This document shows, in pieces, positions 52,736-62,078 of a stretch of DNA of 64,000 bases (the first letter of the stretch is position 1; every line of letters starts with the position of its first letter). This DNA is from FEN-1297 sp963787005 (lineage in GTDB: Bacteria; Bacteroidota; Ignavibacteria; Ignavibacteriales; Ignavibacteriaceae), in the NCBI GenBank assembly GCA_963787005.1, contig CAWBBX010000026.1:1-64000 (forward strand). The letters run 5' to 3'. The position numbers and the translations under genes are program-made. The notes below the pieces were generated by a model. The model saw nothing but the letters and a program-made list of their open reading frames with translations, searched no databases and was not told the DNA's origin.

Positions 52736-52802
52736 AGTCTAAGTCTAAGTTGCAAATGCAGCCGCATTATCGCTTCTTAGACTTAGATTTTAACTTAGAC
52801 TT
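52736..52802. repeat. Inverted hexamer repeats between convergent genes
   Basis: TCTAAGTCTAAG (52738-52749) pairs perfectly with CTTAGACTTAGA (52776-52787), 12 bp. AAGTCTAAGTT (52741-52751) also pairs perfectly with AACTTAGACTT (52792-52802), 11 bp. The two pairings exclude each other. It probably ends transcription from both sides. Confidence 0.55.
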
Positions 52803-52805
52803 GCC

Positions 52806-53807
52806 CTACTGCCCCCACCCCACAATCGGAATATCGATCATAGTTCGCAATCCGGGCTCGGCGTTAAGTACGGCTTCAATCGCGTTTACAGTAATAGCGC
52901 AGGTGGCGGTGTCGCCGTTCACTCCGTCCTTAATAGTCATATCGATATCGGGCGTTCCTTTAATAAATATACGGTCTTTTGGTGATGGTTGTCCGACCGC
53001 AGCAATAAAGTTTAATGTTATCAATTCTTCTCCGTCGGAAAATCCCCTGCCGGTTTGACGAACACCGAGAGCGTTCCCTTTTTCAATTATAAGTTCTCCG
53101 GCTTCGGTTCTTTCTTCTGCAATAACCGGCTCAATAATATCTTCGGTCTTATCAAGTTCCCATCCGAGTTTCGAGGCAATCATGTGCATCGATTCCGTCA
53201 GGCCAACGTGTCTTAGACTTCCATCGTCTATTCTCTTCCGGAACTCACCCGGAGTTAAGCCGGCGCCTATTTTTCTTTGGAAAGGGATCCTTCTAAACTG
53301 TGCGTTCTGTATCCTTTCAACCAGGATCTTTTCAACATCCTTACTAACAGCGGTTAATGCGGAAGGAAGAAAATCCATTAAAAACCCGGGATTGACTCCG
53401 GTCGACAGCACGGAAACATTATTCAGTCTCGCGGCTTCGTCAATTTCTTTTGAAAACGACGAATTTGTTTTCCACGGGAATGTAAGCTCTTCGCATGTGG
53501 AAACGACATTAATGCGATGGGCTACTATCTCGCTCAACTGAGGTTTTATGCTGTCCAGCCCTGATGCCGTCGTTAACACGACCACGTCGATATTCGGTCT
53601 GCTCAATTCTTCTTCTATATTGCCCGAAATTATTACACCCAGCTTCCGTCCGATCCCGGCTGCTTCGCCCAGGTCTTTCCCGATCTTTTCGGGGTCGATA
53701 TCAACCGCTCCCACAATTTTTATATTTTCTCTATCAAGTATAAATTTTGTAATTTTAGCGCCTATCGGTCCTATGCCGTATTGCAGCACATTTATATTTC
53801 TCTTCAT
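52806..53807 (-). CDS. Dihydrodipicolinate reductase-like / 2,4-diaminopentanoate dehydrogenase family protein
   Basis: A 333-residue NAD(P)-dependent oxidoreductase. The N-terminal Rossmann fold has YGIGPIGAKITKFIL and the catalytic region STGVNPGFLMDFLPSAL. The long C-terminal domain (KLGWELDKTEDIIEPVIAEE to TAICTAITVNAIEAV-like ATCAITVNAIEAV) matches the 2,4-diaminopentanoate dehydrogenase (Ord) C-terminal family, not DapB itself. Ord acts in ornithine fermentation; no other ornithine genes are here, so the true substrate is open. Confidence 0.8.
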   Translation of the reverse strand: MKRNINVLQYGIGPIGAKITKFILDRENIKIVGAVDIDPEKIGKDLGEAAGIGRKLGVIISGNIEEELSRPNIDVVVLTTASGLDSIKPQLSEIVAHRINVVSTCEELTFPWKTNSSFSKEIDEAARLNNVSVLSTGVNPGFLMDFLPSALTAVSKDVEKILVERIQNAQFRRIPFQRKIGAGLTPGEFRKRIDDGSLRHVGLTESMHMIASKLGWELDKTEDIIEPVIAEERTEAGELIIEKGNALGVRQTGRGFSDGEELITLNFIAAVGQPSPKDRIFIKGTPDIDMTIKDGVNGDTATCAITVNAIEAVLNAEPGLRTMIDIPIVGWGQ

Positions 53808-53847
53808 TTTGATCCTCGGATAGTTGTTGGATTATTGCGGCCCGGCG

Positions 53848-55692
53848 TTAATCTACCGGAAGTCCTTCCATCTTCATTATTTTAAGCGCGTTGGTAGTTG
53901 GACAAGGTCCGCTTCTCAGTTTGTAGTCAAATTCCATTTTGCCGTTCGATACGTTCTCTTTAAAGTGGTAGTTTACTAAATTCGGAATTTCATCTTCGAG
54001 CTTAACCAGTTCCAAATCGTGTGTGGCAAGAATACCGGCCGCGCCCGATGCGGACAGAGCTTTAATATACGCGCGGCTTCCTGCCAGCCTCTCGATATTG
54101 TTAGTGCCTCTGAAAATTTCGTCTATCAAGAAAAACACCGGAACACTGCTGTGCTCTATCTCGTCCAGTAATTCCTTCAGCCTTTTTACTTCGGCGTAAA
54201 AGTAGGATATGCCGTCTGTAACAGAGTCTGATACTTTTATGCATGTAAAAAGATCGAGCAACGGCACCTCAAAATAAGATGCGTTCACGGGCCCGCCGGC
54301 ATAAGCTAAAGCTATATTAGTTCCCACGGATCTCAGAAGCGTGCTCTTGCCCGACATATTGGAGCCGGTTAGGATATCTATTTCTCCCCTCTTATTGATA
54401 TACAGATCATTGTGTATATTTCTTTCATATTTTATTAATGGATGGCCTAGTCCTTCGGCTTTTATTACAGGTTCGCCGTTTGTTTCCATTATTACGGGAA
54501 AAGTATAATCCGGGTTTAAATATGCGAAGTTTGCAAGCGAACACATCGCTTCCAGTTCAAACAGCGATGCCAACCATGAATCGAGTCGTGCCGATACTTT
54601 TTGTTTAACACTTTCAATCAGAAGCCCCATAAAATGATCGATCGGAAAAAGCAGCATAATGGAAATCCAAATGAACGGATTTTTATTTAGCTTTAGAAAC
54701 GACGTGTAGCTCTCCATTTTATTGATGAGCATTGAAGGATTTGAGGATCCTTCAATAAAAGGCAGACATAGTTCCTTCAACTGATCCTTGTATAATCTAT
54801 TATTTTTCCCCAGGTATTCGAAGACTGCGGCAAGCTTGGAAAGTTCGTCGTTCATCATCTCGGAGCCTTCAAATACCGGCTTTAATATTCCGCCGGTCAG
54901 GTTATAGATAGCAAAGTATAAAAGTAAAGATAAAGCCCAGTAAGCCGGAAGAATTCCAACTATAAAAAGGACGAGTAGTGTTATGTTTACCAATGAAAGA
55001 ATAATTAGCAATGCTAAAATGACTTTTATATTTTTTAACGGCACGGCCCCCGATATCCATGCGCGGACAACGGATGTATTCATTTCACGTTTACCGGATA
55101 AAGCCGACACAAGTATAAAACGTTCTCTAAACCTGGACATCGGGATTAATTGACGGATAAGTTTCTGCCTGTTTTTTATATCACCGGCTTCGGTAATCTT
55201 CGCATTAAGTATCTTCCTTAAAAAGTCCCTGCCGCCGGTTGTCTTTGCAGTATTAATTAACTTGTGTAAGGAGCGATCACCGGTAAGATTTAAATCGATC
55301 TCAACCGGGCTGAAATTTCCCTCTTCATTATAATTAACCTGCGGAATTTCCTCCCAATTCAAATCCATTCTGGCAATTTGAGCTTCCTTAATTTTTATCC
55401 ATGTCTTTAGTCTTTTTATTCCGCCATCCAGAGTGCTATGGAAATGTGCAGCTACCCCGAACAGCGCAATAAATACAAATGCAGTTACGGCTGACGCAGT
55501 ATTGGAAACAGCGGTAAACAAAATAATTACTGCCGCAACGCCGGCGATAAAAATCCCGAGGCGATACCAGGAAAACATTCTGCTCCTATGTTCCAGCCTA
55601 CGCAGAAGGTTACGCAGTTTATTCAAAGTCCCGGACAGATTACGACGCAGCAACTGTCTCTTGTTTTCTTTCATATGCGATGTACTTGACAT
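53848..55692 (-). CDS. Membrane-associated MutS-like ATPase
   Basis: A 614-residue protein with the MutS C-terminal ATPase: Walker A GSNMSGKSTLLRSVG (about 450), Walker B VFFLIDEIFRGTNN, then LAGSRAYIKAL and ATHDLELV. It lacks the MutS mismatch-recognition and connector domains. Two hydrophobic pairs (about 48-88 and 222-262) indicate membrane segments, as in a Bacteroidota-typical MutS-like group of unknown function. It is unlikely to be the mismatch repair protein itself. Lies 40 bases after the diaminopentanoate-type gene on the same strand. Confidence 0.8.
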   Translation of the reverse strand: MSSTSHMKENKRQLLRRNLSGTLNKLRNLLRRLEHRSRMFSWYRLGIFIAGVAAVIILFTAVSNTASAVTAFVFIALFGVAAHFHSTLDGGIKRLKTWIKIKEAQIARMDLNWEEIPQVNYNEEGNFSPVEIDLNLTGDRSLHKLINTAKTTGGRDFLRKILNAKITEAGDIKNRQKLIRQLIPMSRFRERFILVSALSGKREMNTSVVRAWISGAVPLKNIKVILALLIILSLVNITLLVLFIVGILPAYWALSLLLYFAIYNLTGGILKPVFEGSEMMNDELSKLAAVFEYLGKNNRLYKDQLKELCLPFIEGSSNPSMLINKMESYTSFLKLNKNPFIWISIMLLFPIDHFMGLLIESVKQKVSARLDSWLASLFELEAMCSLANFAYLNPDYTFPVIMETNGEPVIKAEGLGHPLIKYERNIHNDLYINKRGEIDILTGSNMSGKSTLLRSVGTNIALAYAGGPVNASYFEVPLLDLFTCIKVSDSVTDGISYFYAEVKRLKELLDEIEHSSVPVFFLIDEIFRGTNNIERLAGSRAYIKALSASGAAGILATHDLELVKLEDEIPNLVNYHFKENVSNGKMEFDYKLRSGPCPTTNALKIMKMEGLPVD

Positions 55693-56033
55693 TATAATTC
55701 GTGGAAATCAACTAAATATTAATATTAAATTTACGAAGTAGAATATTAAATACGAATAATTTTAGGATTATTTGAAGGTTTTCCGACGAATTCGCGGGTG
55801 TGAAACTTTTTCAATAAAAACTGCATCTCACCCTATGTCGTTTCCATTTTCTTGGAAAAAATAGCCCGGTTTTGATAAGGAGGGTTCGAGTCTATATGAC
55901 GATCCCTGTTTTATATCAAATTATAACAATAATTAATTCCCTACGCTTCTTTATGAAACTGTAGTACAAGGCGGCAAATAGTTATCAGCTAATTTTAACT
56001 AAGTTTTAATCATTACTCAAATCACACTTAAAT
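55693..56033. other. Divergent intergenic region (341 bases)
   Basis: No supported gene. A perfect AAGGAGGG at about 55877 precedes only a 22-codon ORF (55896-55964) without coding character. Confidence 0.35.
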
Positions 56034-56366
56034 ATGGAAAATACGATCGGAAGTTTCGGCGAATTGCAGGAAGTGATTAACGGGAACAGCGCTGTATTAA
56101 TTTATGTAAGTACCAAAACCTGCAATGTCTGCAAGGTACTAAAGCCAAAGCTCAAAGATTTAATTAAGACTGAATTTCCGGAAGTTATATTTTATTACCT
56201 GGACGCCGAGGAGAATAAAGAATCGGCTGCACAGTTAAGTGTTTTCGCGGTGCCTACCGTCTTGGTATATTTTGAGGGGAAAGAATATCTACGCAAGTCG
56301 AGGAGCTTCAGTGTGGAGCTTTTCGGTGAAGAGATAGAACGTCCGTACAACATGCTCTTTTCTTGA
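56034..56366 (+). CDS. Thioredoxin-like protein
   Basis: A 110-residue thioredoxin fold with active site CNVC at about residues 33-36 in STKTCNVCKVLKPKLKDL and the cis-proline in FAVPTVLVYF. Two Cys in a CxxC suggest dithiol exchange; NV between them is unusual against the common GP. No signal peptide, so cytoplasmic. Stands alone. Confidence 0.82.
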   Translation: MENTIGSFGELQEVINGNSAVLIYVSTKTCNVCKVLKPKLKDLIKTEFPEVIFYYLDAEENKESAAQLSVFAVPTVLVYFEGKEYLRKSRSFSVELFGEEIERPYNMLFS

Positions 56367-56515
56367 GCTCAAAATCGTCATAAAAAATGTACTGTACCAT
56401 TTTATGATATAACCAATTGTGGTTACTTTTTTGAGAGGCTTTGTGAAAAATGTTGTGGTACCGAATGAAGCGATAACACAACAACAAGTAACCTATCATT
56501 CTTCATTTAAGACTT

Positions 56516-56818
56516 TTATTTCCCGTCGCCAGTCTTTTTAATCGGCTCCAGCAACTCTTCGTCGGGATAAATGCATTCCAGCTTTCTTCCGATAAATTCC
56601 TCGATAGCGGGCAGCTGGAAAGAATCATCCTCGCTCGCGAAACTTATGGAAGTACCTGTTGCACCCGCCCTGCCTGTACGGCCTATCCGGTGCACGTAAT
56701 CTTCCGGATCTTCAGGGAGCGTGTAATTAACGACGTGACTTACGCCGTCAATGTGTATCCCGCGTCCCGCTACGTCCGTAGCTACAAGTACTTCAACTTT
56801 TCCTTCTTTTAAAGGCAT
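56516..56818 (-). pseudogene. C-terminal fragment of the DEAD-box helicase (after a frameshift)
   Basis: Carries helicase motif V (VATDVAGRGIHIDGVSHV) and motif VI (HRIGRTGRAGATG), which the upstream frame at 56793-58298 lacks. The two frames overlap. In the longer frame the text runs LDAFKRRKS and stops; here it continues KEGKVEVLV. Removing one A from the AAAA run at 56807-56810 joins them exactly into LDAFKEGKVEVLVATD. The internal ATG at 56818 lies inside the GATGCC of the first frame and is not a likely true start. Confidence 0.85.
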
Positions 56819-58298
56819 CCAGCGTCCTTACTCTAATCCTCTGGTCGACGTCTCCGGATAGAACTGCACAGCTGAAATTATCCTTCTTGAGCCTCTGTTC
56901 CAGGTCGCGAGTCTCGTCCCTTCTGTTAGCGAAGACGATTACTCTCTGCAGGTTTTTCTTCTTTATAAGGTTGCAAAGCACCGTGTATTTTTCGCTCGCG
57001 GTCACGATATAAACCTTCTGGTCTACGGTATCGACGGCCACGTTTTCCGGGTCTATCTCTACATGGAATGCGTCAATCGTCCAGCTCGACGCCAGCATTC
57101 TTATATCGGTTGTTAGTGTCGCGCTGAAGAGCAATGTTTGTCTTCTATCCTTATGGGGCGTACTGCGAATTATTTTCTTCACGTCCGGGATAAAACCCAT
57201 GTCGAGCATCCTGTCAGCCTCGTCTATTACAAGTACCTCCACGCGGTTAAGATGGATCTCCCGCTTCATATAAAAATCCAGCAGCCTTCCGGGCGTTGCC
57301 ACTACAACATCAACCGGTTTCCCTGCCAGCAGACGTCTCTGTTTTCTGTAATCCATCCCCCCGAACACCGAAATGACATTGATATCGGAATACTTAGAAA
57401 GCAAGTCTGCGTCCTTAGCAATCTGCATAACCAGTTCCCTGGTTGGAGCCAGTATCAACGCGCGCGGTGTAGCGTTCCTTCTCTCTTCGGTAATAGGCTC
57501 TCTCAATATCCTGTTGAAAATGGTGATGAGAAACGCTGCCGTTTTCCCGGTGCCGGTCTGCGCCTTGCCCATAGCGTCCTTGCCGGAGATAGTACTTTTC
57601 ATTATTTCGGCCTGAATGGGAGTACAGTATTTAAATCCGAGATCATACACAGCGTGCATTAGTTCTTCCGGAATGCCAAGATCATGGAAACGTGTCTTAC
57701 CTTCCAACGGCTCGACATGAAAAACAGTAGGGTCCCATTTCTCGTGAATTTTCGGCTTCTCAACAGGCTTGGATGTTTGCTCCTTCGGTAAGGTGTCAGG
57801 CTTATCAGGTCTGGTGCCTTTTGGTCTCGGTCTCCTTCTGTTCCTCGATCCCCCGCCGCCCGGTGTATTTTTATTCTGCTGACGCGGCGCAGCGCCGGAA
57901 GTTTTGTTGGGGGCTGTCTCTTCGCTCTTCGAAGAATTTGATCTATTTTTATCTTCTGTTTTCGGCTTACGGCCGTTCGGACGGTTAGAGCTTTTCGCCC
58001 TGATGTCTTTATTTTCGCTTTGTTTGCGAGGACCGCCTTTTTTCCGGCCGCTATGTTCTCCGGGTTCGCCGCCGCGTTTGTTCTTATTTTGTCCGTCTCT
58101 TCTTCTATTATTGCCGTTACCTGAGCCGCGTGGTGCCTTATCTTCGCTTTCTTTATTCCTCGCCTTTTCTAAAAGCTCGGCTCTTCTTTCATCCCACGAT
58201 TTATCTTCACTTTTCTTCTTCGAACTGCTTTTCTTTTTATCTGAACCCGAAATCTTCCCGATCTTTTCTTTTACTATTTTCAATAAATTTCGCACCAA
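56793..58298 (-). CDS. DEAD-box ATP-dependent RNA helicase, N-terminal part (frameshifted)
   Basis: A 501-residue frame. Residues 1-190 are a basic, low-complexity region rich in Lys, Arg, Asn and Gly (NNRRRDGQNKNKRGG), probably disordered RNA-binding sequence. The helicase core follows: Q motif FHDLGIPEELMHAVYDLGFKYCTPIQAEI, Walker A AQTGTGKT, PTRELVMQ, DEAD box VIDEADRMLD, LFSATLT, and the start of the second RecA domain (RVIVFANRRDETRDLEQRL). Motifs V and VI lie in the next frame (56516-56818). It resembles RhlE/RhlB-type helicases. Frameshift by one extra A; sequencing error or real mutation cannot be told. Confidence 0.9.
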   Translation of the reverse strand: MVRNLLKIVKEKIGKISGSDKKKSSSKKKSEDKSWDERRAELLEKARNKESEDKAPRGSGNGNNRRRDGQNKNKRGGEPGEHSGRKKGGPRKQSENKDIRAKSSNRPNGRKPKTEDKNRSNSSKSEETAPNKTSGAAPRQQNKNTPGGGGSRNRRRPRPKGTRPDKPDTLPKEQTSKPVEKPKIHEKWDPTVFHVEPLEGKTRFHDLGIPEELMHAVYDLGFKYCTPIQAEIMKSTISGKDAMGKAQTGTGKTAAFLITIFNRILREPITEERRNATPRALILAPTRELVMQIAKDADLLSKYSDINVISVFGGMDYRKQRRLLAGKPVDVVVATPGRLLDFYMKREIHLNRVEVLVIDEADRMLDMGFIPDVKKIIRSTPHKDRRQTLLFSATLTTDIRMLASSWTIDAFHVEIDPENVAVDTVDQKVYIVTASEKYTVLCNLIKKKNLQRVIVFANRRDETRDLEQRLKKDNFSCAVLSGDVDQRIRVRTLDAFKRRKS

Positions 58299-58637
58299 GT
58301 CATTCCTGTTTTTATTTTACAAAATTAAATTTTACACATATGTTGCAAGTTTAGAGGGAAACCTGCTTTATGAGCCGTAATTATAACTTATTAATATAAA
58401 GATATTTAAAGTAATATTCTTTAAGATGTGATCACATAAATAAGGAATCGGGATACTTTAAAGCTTAGGATTGGATGGCAAAAAGGGGGAACTGAACAAA
58501 TGCGGATTAAATTTTTTGTCATAAATAGCTTTGGCGGCACAAAAATGTATCCATCGTTTCGGAATAGAAGAACATATTCTTCAAGTTAGCATTAAATAAT
58601 CTTATCCGTTATAACAATATAGATTAAGACTAATGTA
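58299..58637. other. 339-base gap
   Basis: Upstream of the helicase gene; AT-rich. I see no gene, terminator or clear promoter here. Confidence 0.3.
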
Positions 58638-58973
58638 CTAAAAAGCAGCAGGTGCGCCATGTTGACTATGATCTTGTTTTCTCGTTTTATATTTAACGCC
58701 TCCCGATTTCTTTGAATACAAGTTATAGATAAGTGCGATAAATGTGTTGAGTATTGTTCCGAAAAGCGCAAAGATTAAAGGGAAGATGAAGATAATCAGC
58801 GCCGGGATAACATCAAAGGTAAAGAAAGGAGTAAGGCCGGCGGAAACGGCCTCTTCCGATGCCGCCGTCATTAATACGCCTAAAGGAATGATCAAGATAA
58901 TACCTATGATAAGATAAATGACAAACGAATGCGACGCCACATCATGAATGTTGAGCTTTATTGATTTATACAT
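58638..58973 (-). CDS. Small integral membrane protein
   Basis: A 111-residue protein with two strong membrane segments (about 16-37, SFVIYLIIGIILIIPLGVL, and 56-84, IPALIIFIFPLIFALFGTILN). The C-terminal tail is basic and polar. It resembles DUF3566-like small membrane proteins but I cannot assign a family with confidence. Flanked by another small membrane protein in the same orientation. Confidence 0.6.
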   Translation of the reverse strand: MYKSIKLNIHDVASHSFVIYLIIGIILIIPLGVLMTAASEEAVSAGLTPFFTFDVIPALIIFIFPLIFALFGTILNTFIALIYNLYSKKSGGVKYKTRKQDHSQHGAPAAF

Positions 58974-59101
58974 GATACCCCCATACTTAGTATCGTGATA
59001 TGAAAAATAATTTTGCTGAAAAGTCCGGATAGCAAGATCTCGCTATATTGCTGTCACCCTTTTATTTTATAGTAACTTAATTTTTTCTAAAAAGCAATTG
59101 A

Positions 59102-59488
59102 TCAGTTGACACTTTTATTTATCCGCCGACTTAATATTTCAAAACTGCTTATTCCGACGAGAACTATGACAAGCGCCCAAAGAATTATAAATCCTCTGGT
59201 GGGGATCTGAAGAGAGCCCCAAATGAGCCAGGCTGCCAGCACAACTCCCCCGCAGAGATTTATACTAACAGCACCGTATAAAGCTAATCCGCCCGAACCG
59301 CGGAACCGTTCGATGAGCAGAGCGATGCCGATACCGAACAGTACTGCGCCGAGTACATTAGGATAAAACGCGCTTCCGGAGCCCGGGATTCCCATTGCGG
59401 TAACTGTCCCCGCAGGAAAAACAATCAGCAGCACTCCCAGAGCTAAATTGATTACTGCATCCGCAATAAGTAAAACCGATGATCTCAT
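59102..59488 (-). CDS. Four-helix membrane protein of unknown function
   Basis: A 128-residue protein with four hydrophobic segments (about 5-28, 40-58, 68-88 and 96-115), rich in Gly and Ala. It begins MRSSVLLIADAVINLALGVL. No family recognised. Preceded by a weak ribosome-binding site. Confidence 0.6.
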   Translation of the reverse strand: MRSSVLLIADAVINLALGVLLIVFPAGTVTAMGIPGSGSAFYPNVLGAVLFGIGIALLIERFRGSGGLALYGAVSINLCGGVVLAAWLIWGSLQIPTRGFIILWALVIVLVGISSFEILSRRINKSVN

Positions 59489-59540
59489 AATTATTCCTTA
59501 AGTGTAAAAAATAATATACGCTATATATATTTTTATTTCT

Positions 59541-60128
59541 CTATAAGGTAATGTTAAAAATAAATCCCAGCTTAAAAATAGAAACTATATTACTTGTTGA
59601 ATTCTCATAATGCCCGGAATCCGTAGAGACAAAGTATCCGGAATATGTCAGCCGATTATCACCGACCGGAACATAATAAATCAAATTCATGCCGAAAACT
59701 TTTGTAATCTTAAGCTCAATCCCGGCGCCGATAAAATTAAAAGTGGTAGCGTATGTGCCGTTCAAATTTCGTGCGTCGCCGCCGTTAAAATGTATCATGT
59801 AAGTCAACAGAGGACAAACACCTTTTCCTATATCGTATTTTACGGAAAGTGCGCATTCCGGACCGGCAAATAATTCATCAAGCTGAATTCCCCCTTTTAT
59901 TTCAACTTCGTACCTGTCGTTAAAAATTACTGATGCCTTTAAATACGCGCTTAAGGGAAGCAGCGTTAAAGATTCTTGGTGATAACCGGTTCTTGTATTT
60001 TTGTAGAAGTAATTCAGCGACTCCAGTTTAAGTCCGATATTTACAGTCTGTGCAAATGATGATGAAGCACAAAGAAGCACAATCAAAAGTATAACCCGAT
60101 AAGCACTTTTATGTAAAATTAGATACAT
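59541..60128 (-). CDS. Exported outer-membrane beta-barrel-like protein
   Basis: A 195-residue protein with a signal peptide (residues 1-26, ending SSFAQ). The mature part has alternating strands (NIGLKLESLNYFYKN, YLKASVIFNDRYEVEIKGGI) and ends KLGFIFNITL, like a barrel closing strand. It may form an eight-strand barrel. Function unknown. Confidence 0.6.
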   Translation of the reverse strand: MYLILHKSAYRVILLIVLLCASSSFAQTVNIGLKLESLNYFYKNTRTGYHQESLTLLPLSAYLKASVIFNDRYEVEIKGGIQLDELFAGPECALSVKYDIGKGVCPLLTYMIHFNGGDARNLNGTYATTFNFIGAGIELKITKVFGMNLIYYVPVGDNRLTYSGYFVSTDSGHYENSTSNIVSIFKLGFIFNITL

Positions 60129-60212
60129 TTATCCCCCATTAAAGTTAACAAAAGAGCACGGCCTATAGCCGGTTATTTAAGCGGTGATCTTCCCGGCCGT
60201 TTACCTTCAGAT

Positions 60213-60494
60213 CTATTCCTCAAAACCTAAATTAGAGGGCGCTGCAGGCAGTTTCGGTTCTTTCGTAAGATTTGTAACCGGTACGTCCTTCCCGACTTCT
60301 TCCAGTTTAAAGCTGTCGAACCAAACCTCACCGTCACCGCCGAGCAGTACGCCGTAATTAATCGACTTGCTGTTTTCAGGCACATCGAGAACAATTGAAT
60401 ATTCCTTCCAGTCCGTTGTGCCTTTTACCGCTCTGTTCACCATATTATCGAAGCCCAGCTGCCGGCCGCCCTCGCCGTCCACTCTCATCCACAT
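60213..60494 (-). pseudogene. C-terminal part of an interrupted secreted protein
   Basis: Same reading frame as the piece at 60528-60800, separated only by an in-frame TAA at 60530-60528. The text on both sides of the stop (RLRLTG, then IKSDNVTGWSGMWMRVDGEG) reads through as one domain. The fragment contains WKEYSIVLDVPENSKSINYG and GEVWFDSFKLEEVGKDVPVT, a beta-sandwich seen in bacterial exported and regulator-associated proteins. It probably lost function by a single nonsense change, perhaps from a Tyr codon. Confidence 0.7.
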
Positions 60495-60527
60495 TCCGCT
60501 CCAGCCGGTTACATTATCGCTTTTGAT

Positions 60528-60800
60528 TTAGCCTGTTAGCCTAAGCCTCTTCCCAATATAGTTCTCCGCACTGATCGACTGCATTAAGGTCCCGAATTGA
60601 TTTTTTTTAGGCGACTTCGATTTAATAAAAGCGCTTGACGTACAGCTTTGAAAAACAGTATTGTCGGTTCCCATCGTAAATTCCGCCGGATTGCTGCCCG
60701 CCGCAAACCATCCTTTAGGAATATTACTATCACTCTGCGCGGTTAAATACGCCGCCGCAAAAACAACGATTACAATTAAAGCCGCAATTAATTTTTTCAT
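60528..60800 (-). CDS. Secreted protein truncated by an internal stop
   Basis: A 90-residue remnant beginning with a signal peptide (residues 1-21, ending AYLTAQ). SNIPKGWFAAGSNPAEFTMG starts the mature domain, then SAENYIGKRLRLTG ends at TAA. The rest of the domain continues in the same frame downstream (60213-60494), so it is probably a broken gene. An authentic short peptide or sequence error is less likely but possible. Confidence 0.6.
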   Translation of the reverse strand: MKKLIAALIVIVVFAAAYLTAQSDSNIPKGWFAAGSNPAEFTMGTDNTVFQSCTSSAFIKSKSPKKNQFGTLMQSISAENYIGKRLRLTG

Positions 60801-60825
60801 TTCCGTCTTCTTATAAATTAGACAT

Positions 60826-61713
60826 TTATTTCAGAACGATAAATTTTCTCGTTTTAATAAAACGCTCCGTTTTCAGTCGGTAAAAGTAAATACCGCTAGC
60901 AAGATTGCCTGCGGTATATTTAATTGTGTGTAAGCCTGTGCTCAGAAATCCTTCCACAAGAACCGTGACTTTCTTCCCGTATATATCAAATATCTTCAGT
61001 TCCGCGTTTTGAGCGTAAGGAAGACTAAACGAGATTGTGGTGCTCGGATTAAACGGATTTGGATAATTTTGATATAATTCAAAATGATTTGGCATTTTAT
61101 TTATATTTGGATTAACGCTTGTTATCAGGCCGTAAGTATCTCCATTAATTTTACAGCCGATTAAATTCGAATAAGACCAGCCGCCGAAGCCTATATTTTC
61201 AATTTTAATAAATCCGAATTTATCTGACAGTGTAATATTAAATGTTAGATCGATTCCTGCTATGTACATATAGTGCAGTGCTTTCGTTTCCCTGTCAAAT
61301 ATATTAATCGTATCCCGCGACTGCAGAATTATTGTCTGGTTAGAGTCTATCCCTAATTTGTATTCCTCACCTATTTGAGAATTTAAATTAAACAGCGGAA
61401 CTTCGGTGTTACTCCACGGATCAATAGCATATACCCAGCTTGTATCGCAGCGGAACCACTTATAACTCGCCAGGTTTAAATTACTGATACCGAAATAAAT
61501 TAAACCGTCCGGCATTACAGTATCTGAAGTGATAATTGAGACCGTAGTATCATGCCGGCAGTCCGTGCTGTAAACGGGACTTCCGTTGCAGTTGCCCGAG
61601 CTGAATACCCATTTATTGCCGGTCTGCAGGGGCAGGTAAGATTGCGGGAAGCAGGCTGAAGAATAAGCAAAAATAATTGAAATCAATAAAAGATATTTGT
61701 TAAGAACCCCCAT
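60826..61713 (-). CDS. Secreted protein with T9SS sorting domain
   Basis: A 295-residue protein. A signal peptide (about 1-23) precedes LPLQTGNKWVF. The C-terminal 85 residues are a type IX sorting tail, NYPNPFNPSTTISFSLPYA, ELKIFDIYGKKV, ASGIYFYRLKTERFIKT, ending KFIVLK. The middle is of unknown function and begins with the TGNKWVF motif shared with the lipoprotein at 62597-63184. Probably exported across the outer membrane. Confidence 0.85.
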   Translation of the reverse strand: MGVLNKYLLLISIIFAYSSACFPQSYLPLQTGNKWVFSSGNCNGSPVYSTDCRHDTTVSIITSDTVMPDGLIYFGISNLNLASYKWFRCDTSWVYAIDPWSNTEVPLFNLNSQIGEEYKLGIDSNQTIILQSRDTINIFDRETKALHYMYIAGIDLTFNITLSDKFGFIKIENIGFGGWSYSNLIGCKINGDTYGLITSVNPNINKMPNHFELYQNYPNPFNPSTTISFSLPYAQNAELKIFDIYGKKVTVLVEGFLSTGLHTIKYTAGNLASGIYFYRLKTERFIKTRKFIVLK

Positions 61714-62078
61714 CCTTTCACCCAGAGATTATATGAATTTAATAGTCGTAAGAAAAATTACTTTCTGTTTTCTTATTTTAAGTAAGGTACAAAATCATAA
61801 GCTATAAAAAAATAGGTGCAACACTAAATAACCAAAAGCTCTATTTCCGTCGTCGTTTAATTTATAATAGAAGTCAAACCTCAATTTTATGTTAGTGTTA
61901 TAATTAAATATTGAGAGAAATAACCGCGGAATCAGTTAAATCTGCGTCATCCGTATTTCATTCATTCATAAATAATTTTTTTATGCTGCCGAATCTTCGC
62001 TTTCTTTCGTATTTCAGAGTTAGCTTTCTCCCGTTCCGGATTCTGAGCCGGGCGAAGATCAATTAATTCCCGAGCAAA
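61714..62078. other. 365-base gap
   Basis: AT-rich; no gene, repeat or clear signal seen. Confidence 0.3.

Noticed and set aside
55877..55964. AAGGAGGG followed by a 22-codon ORF; the text GGTTCGAGTC nearby resembles a tRNA T-loop
   Set aside because: The ORF has no coding character and no acceptor or anticodon stems can be drawn around the T-loop-like sequence.
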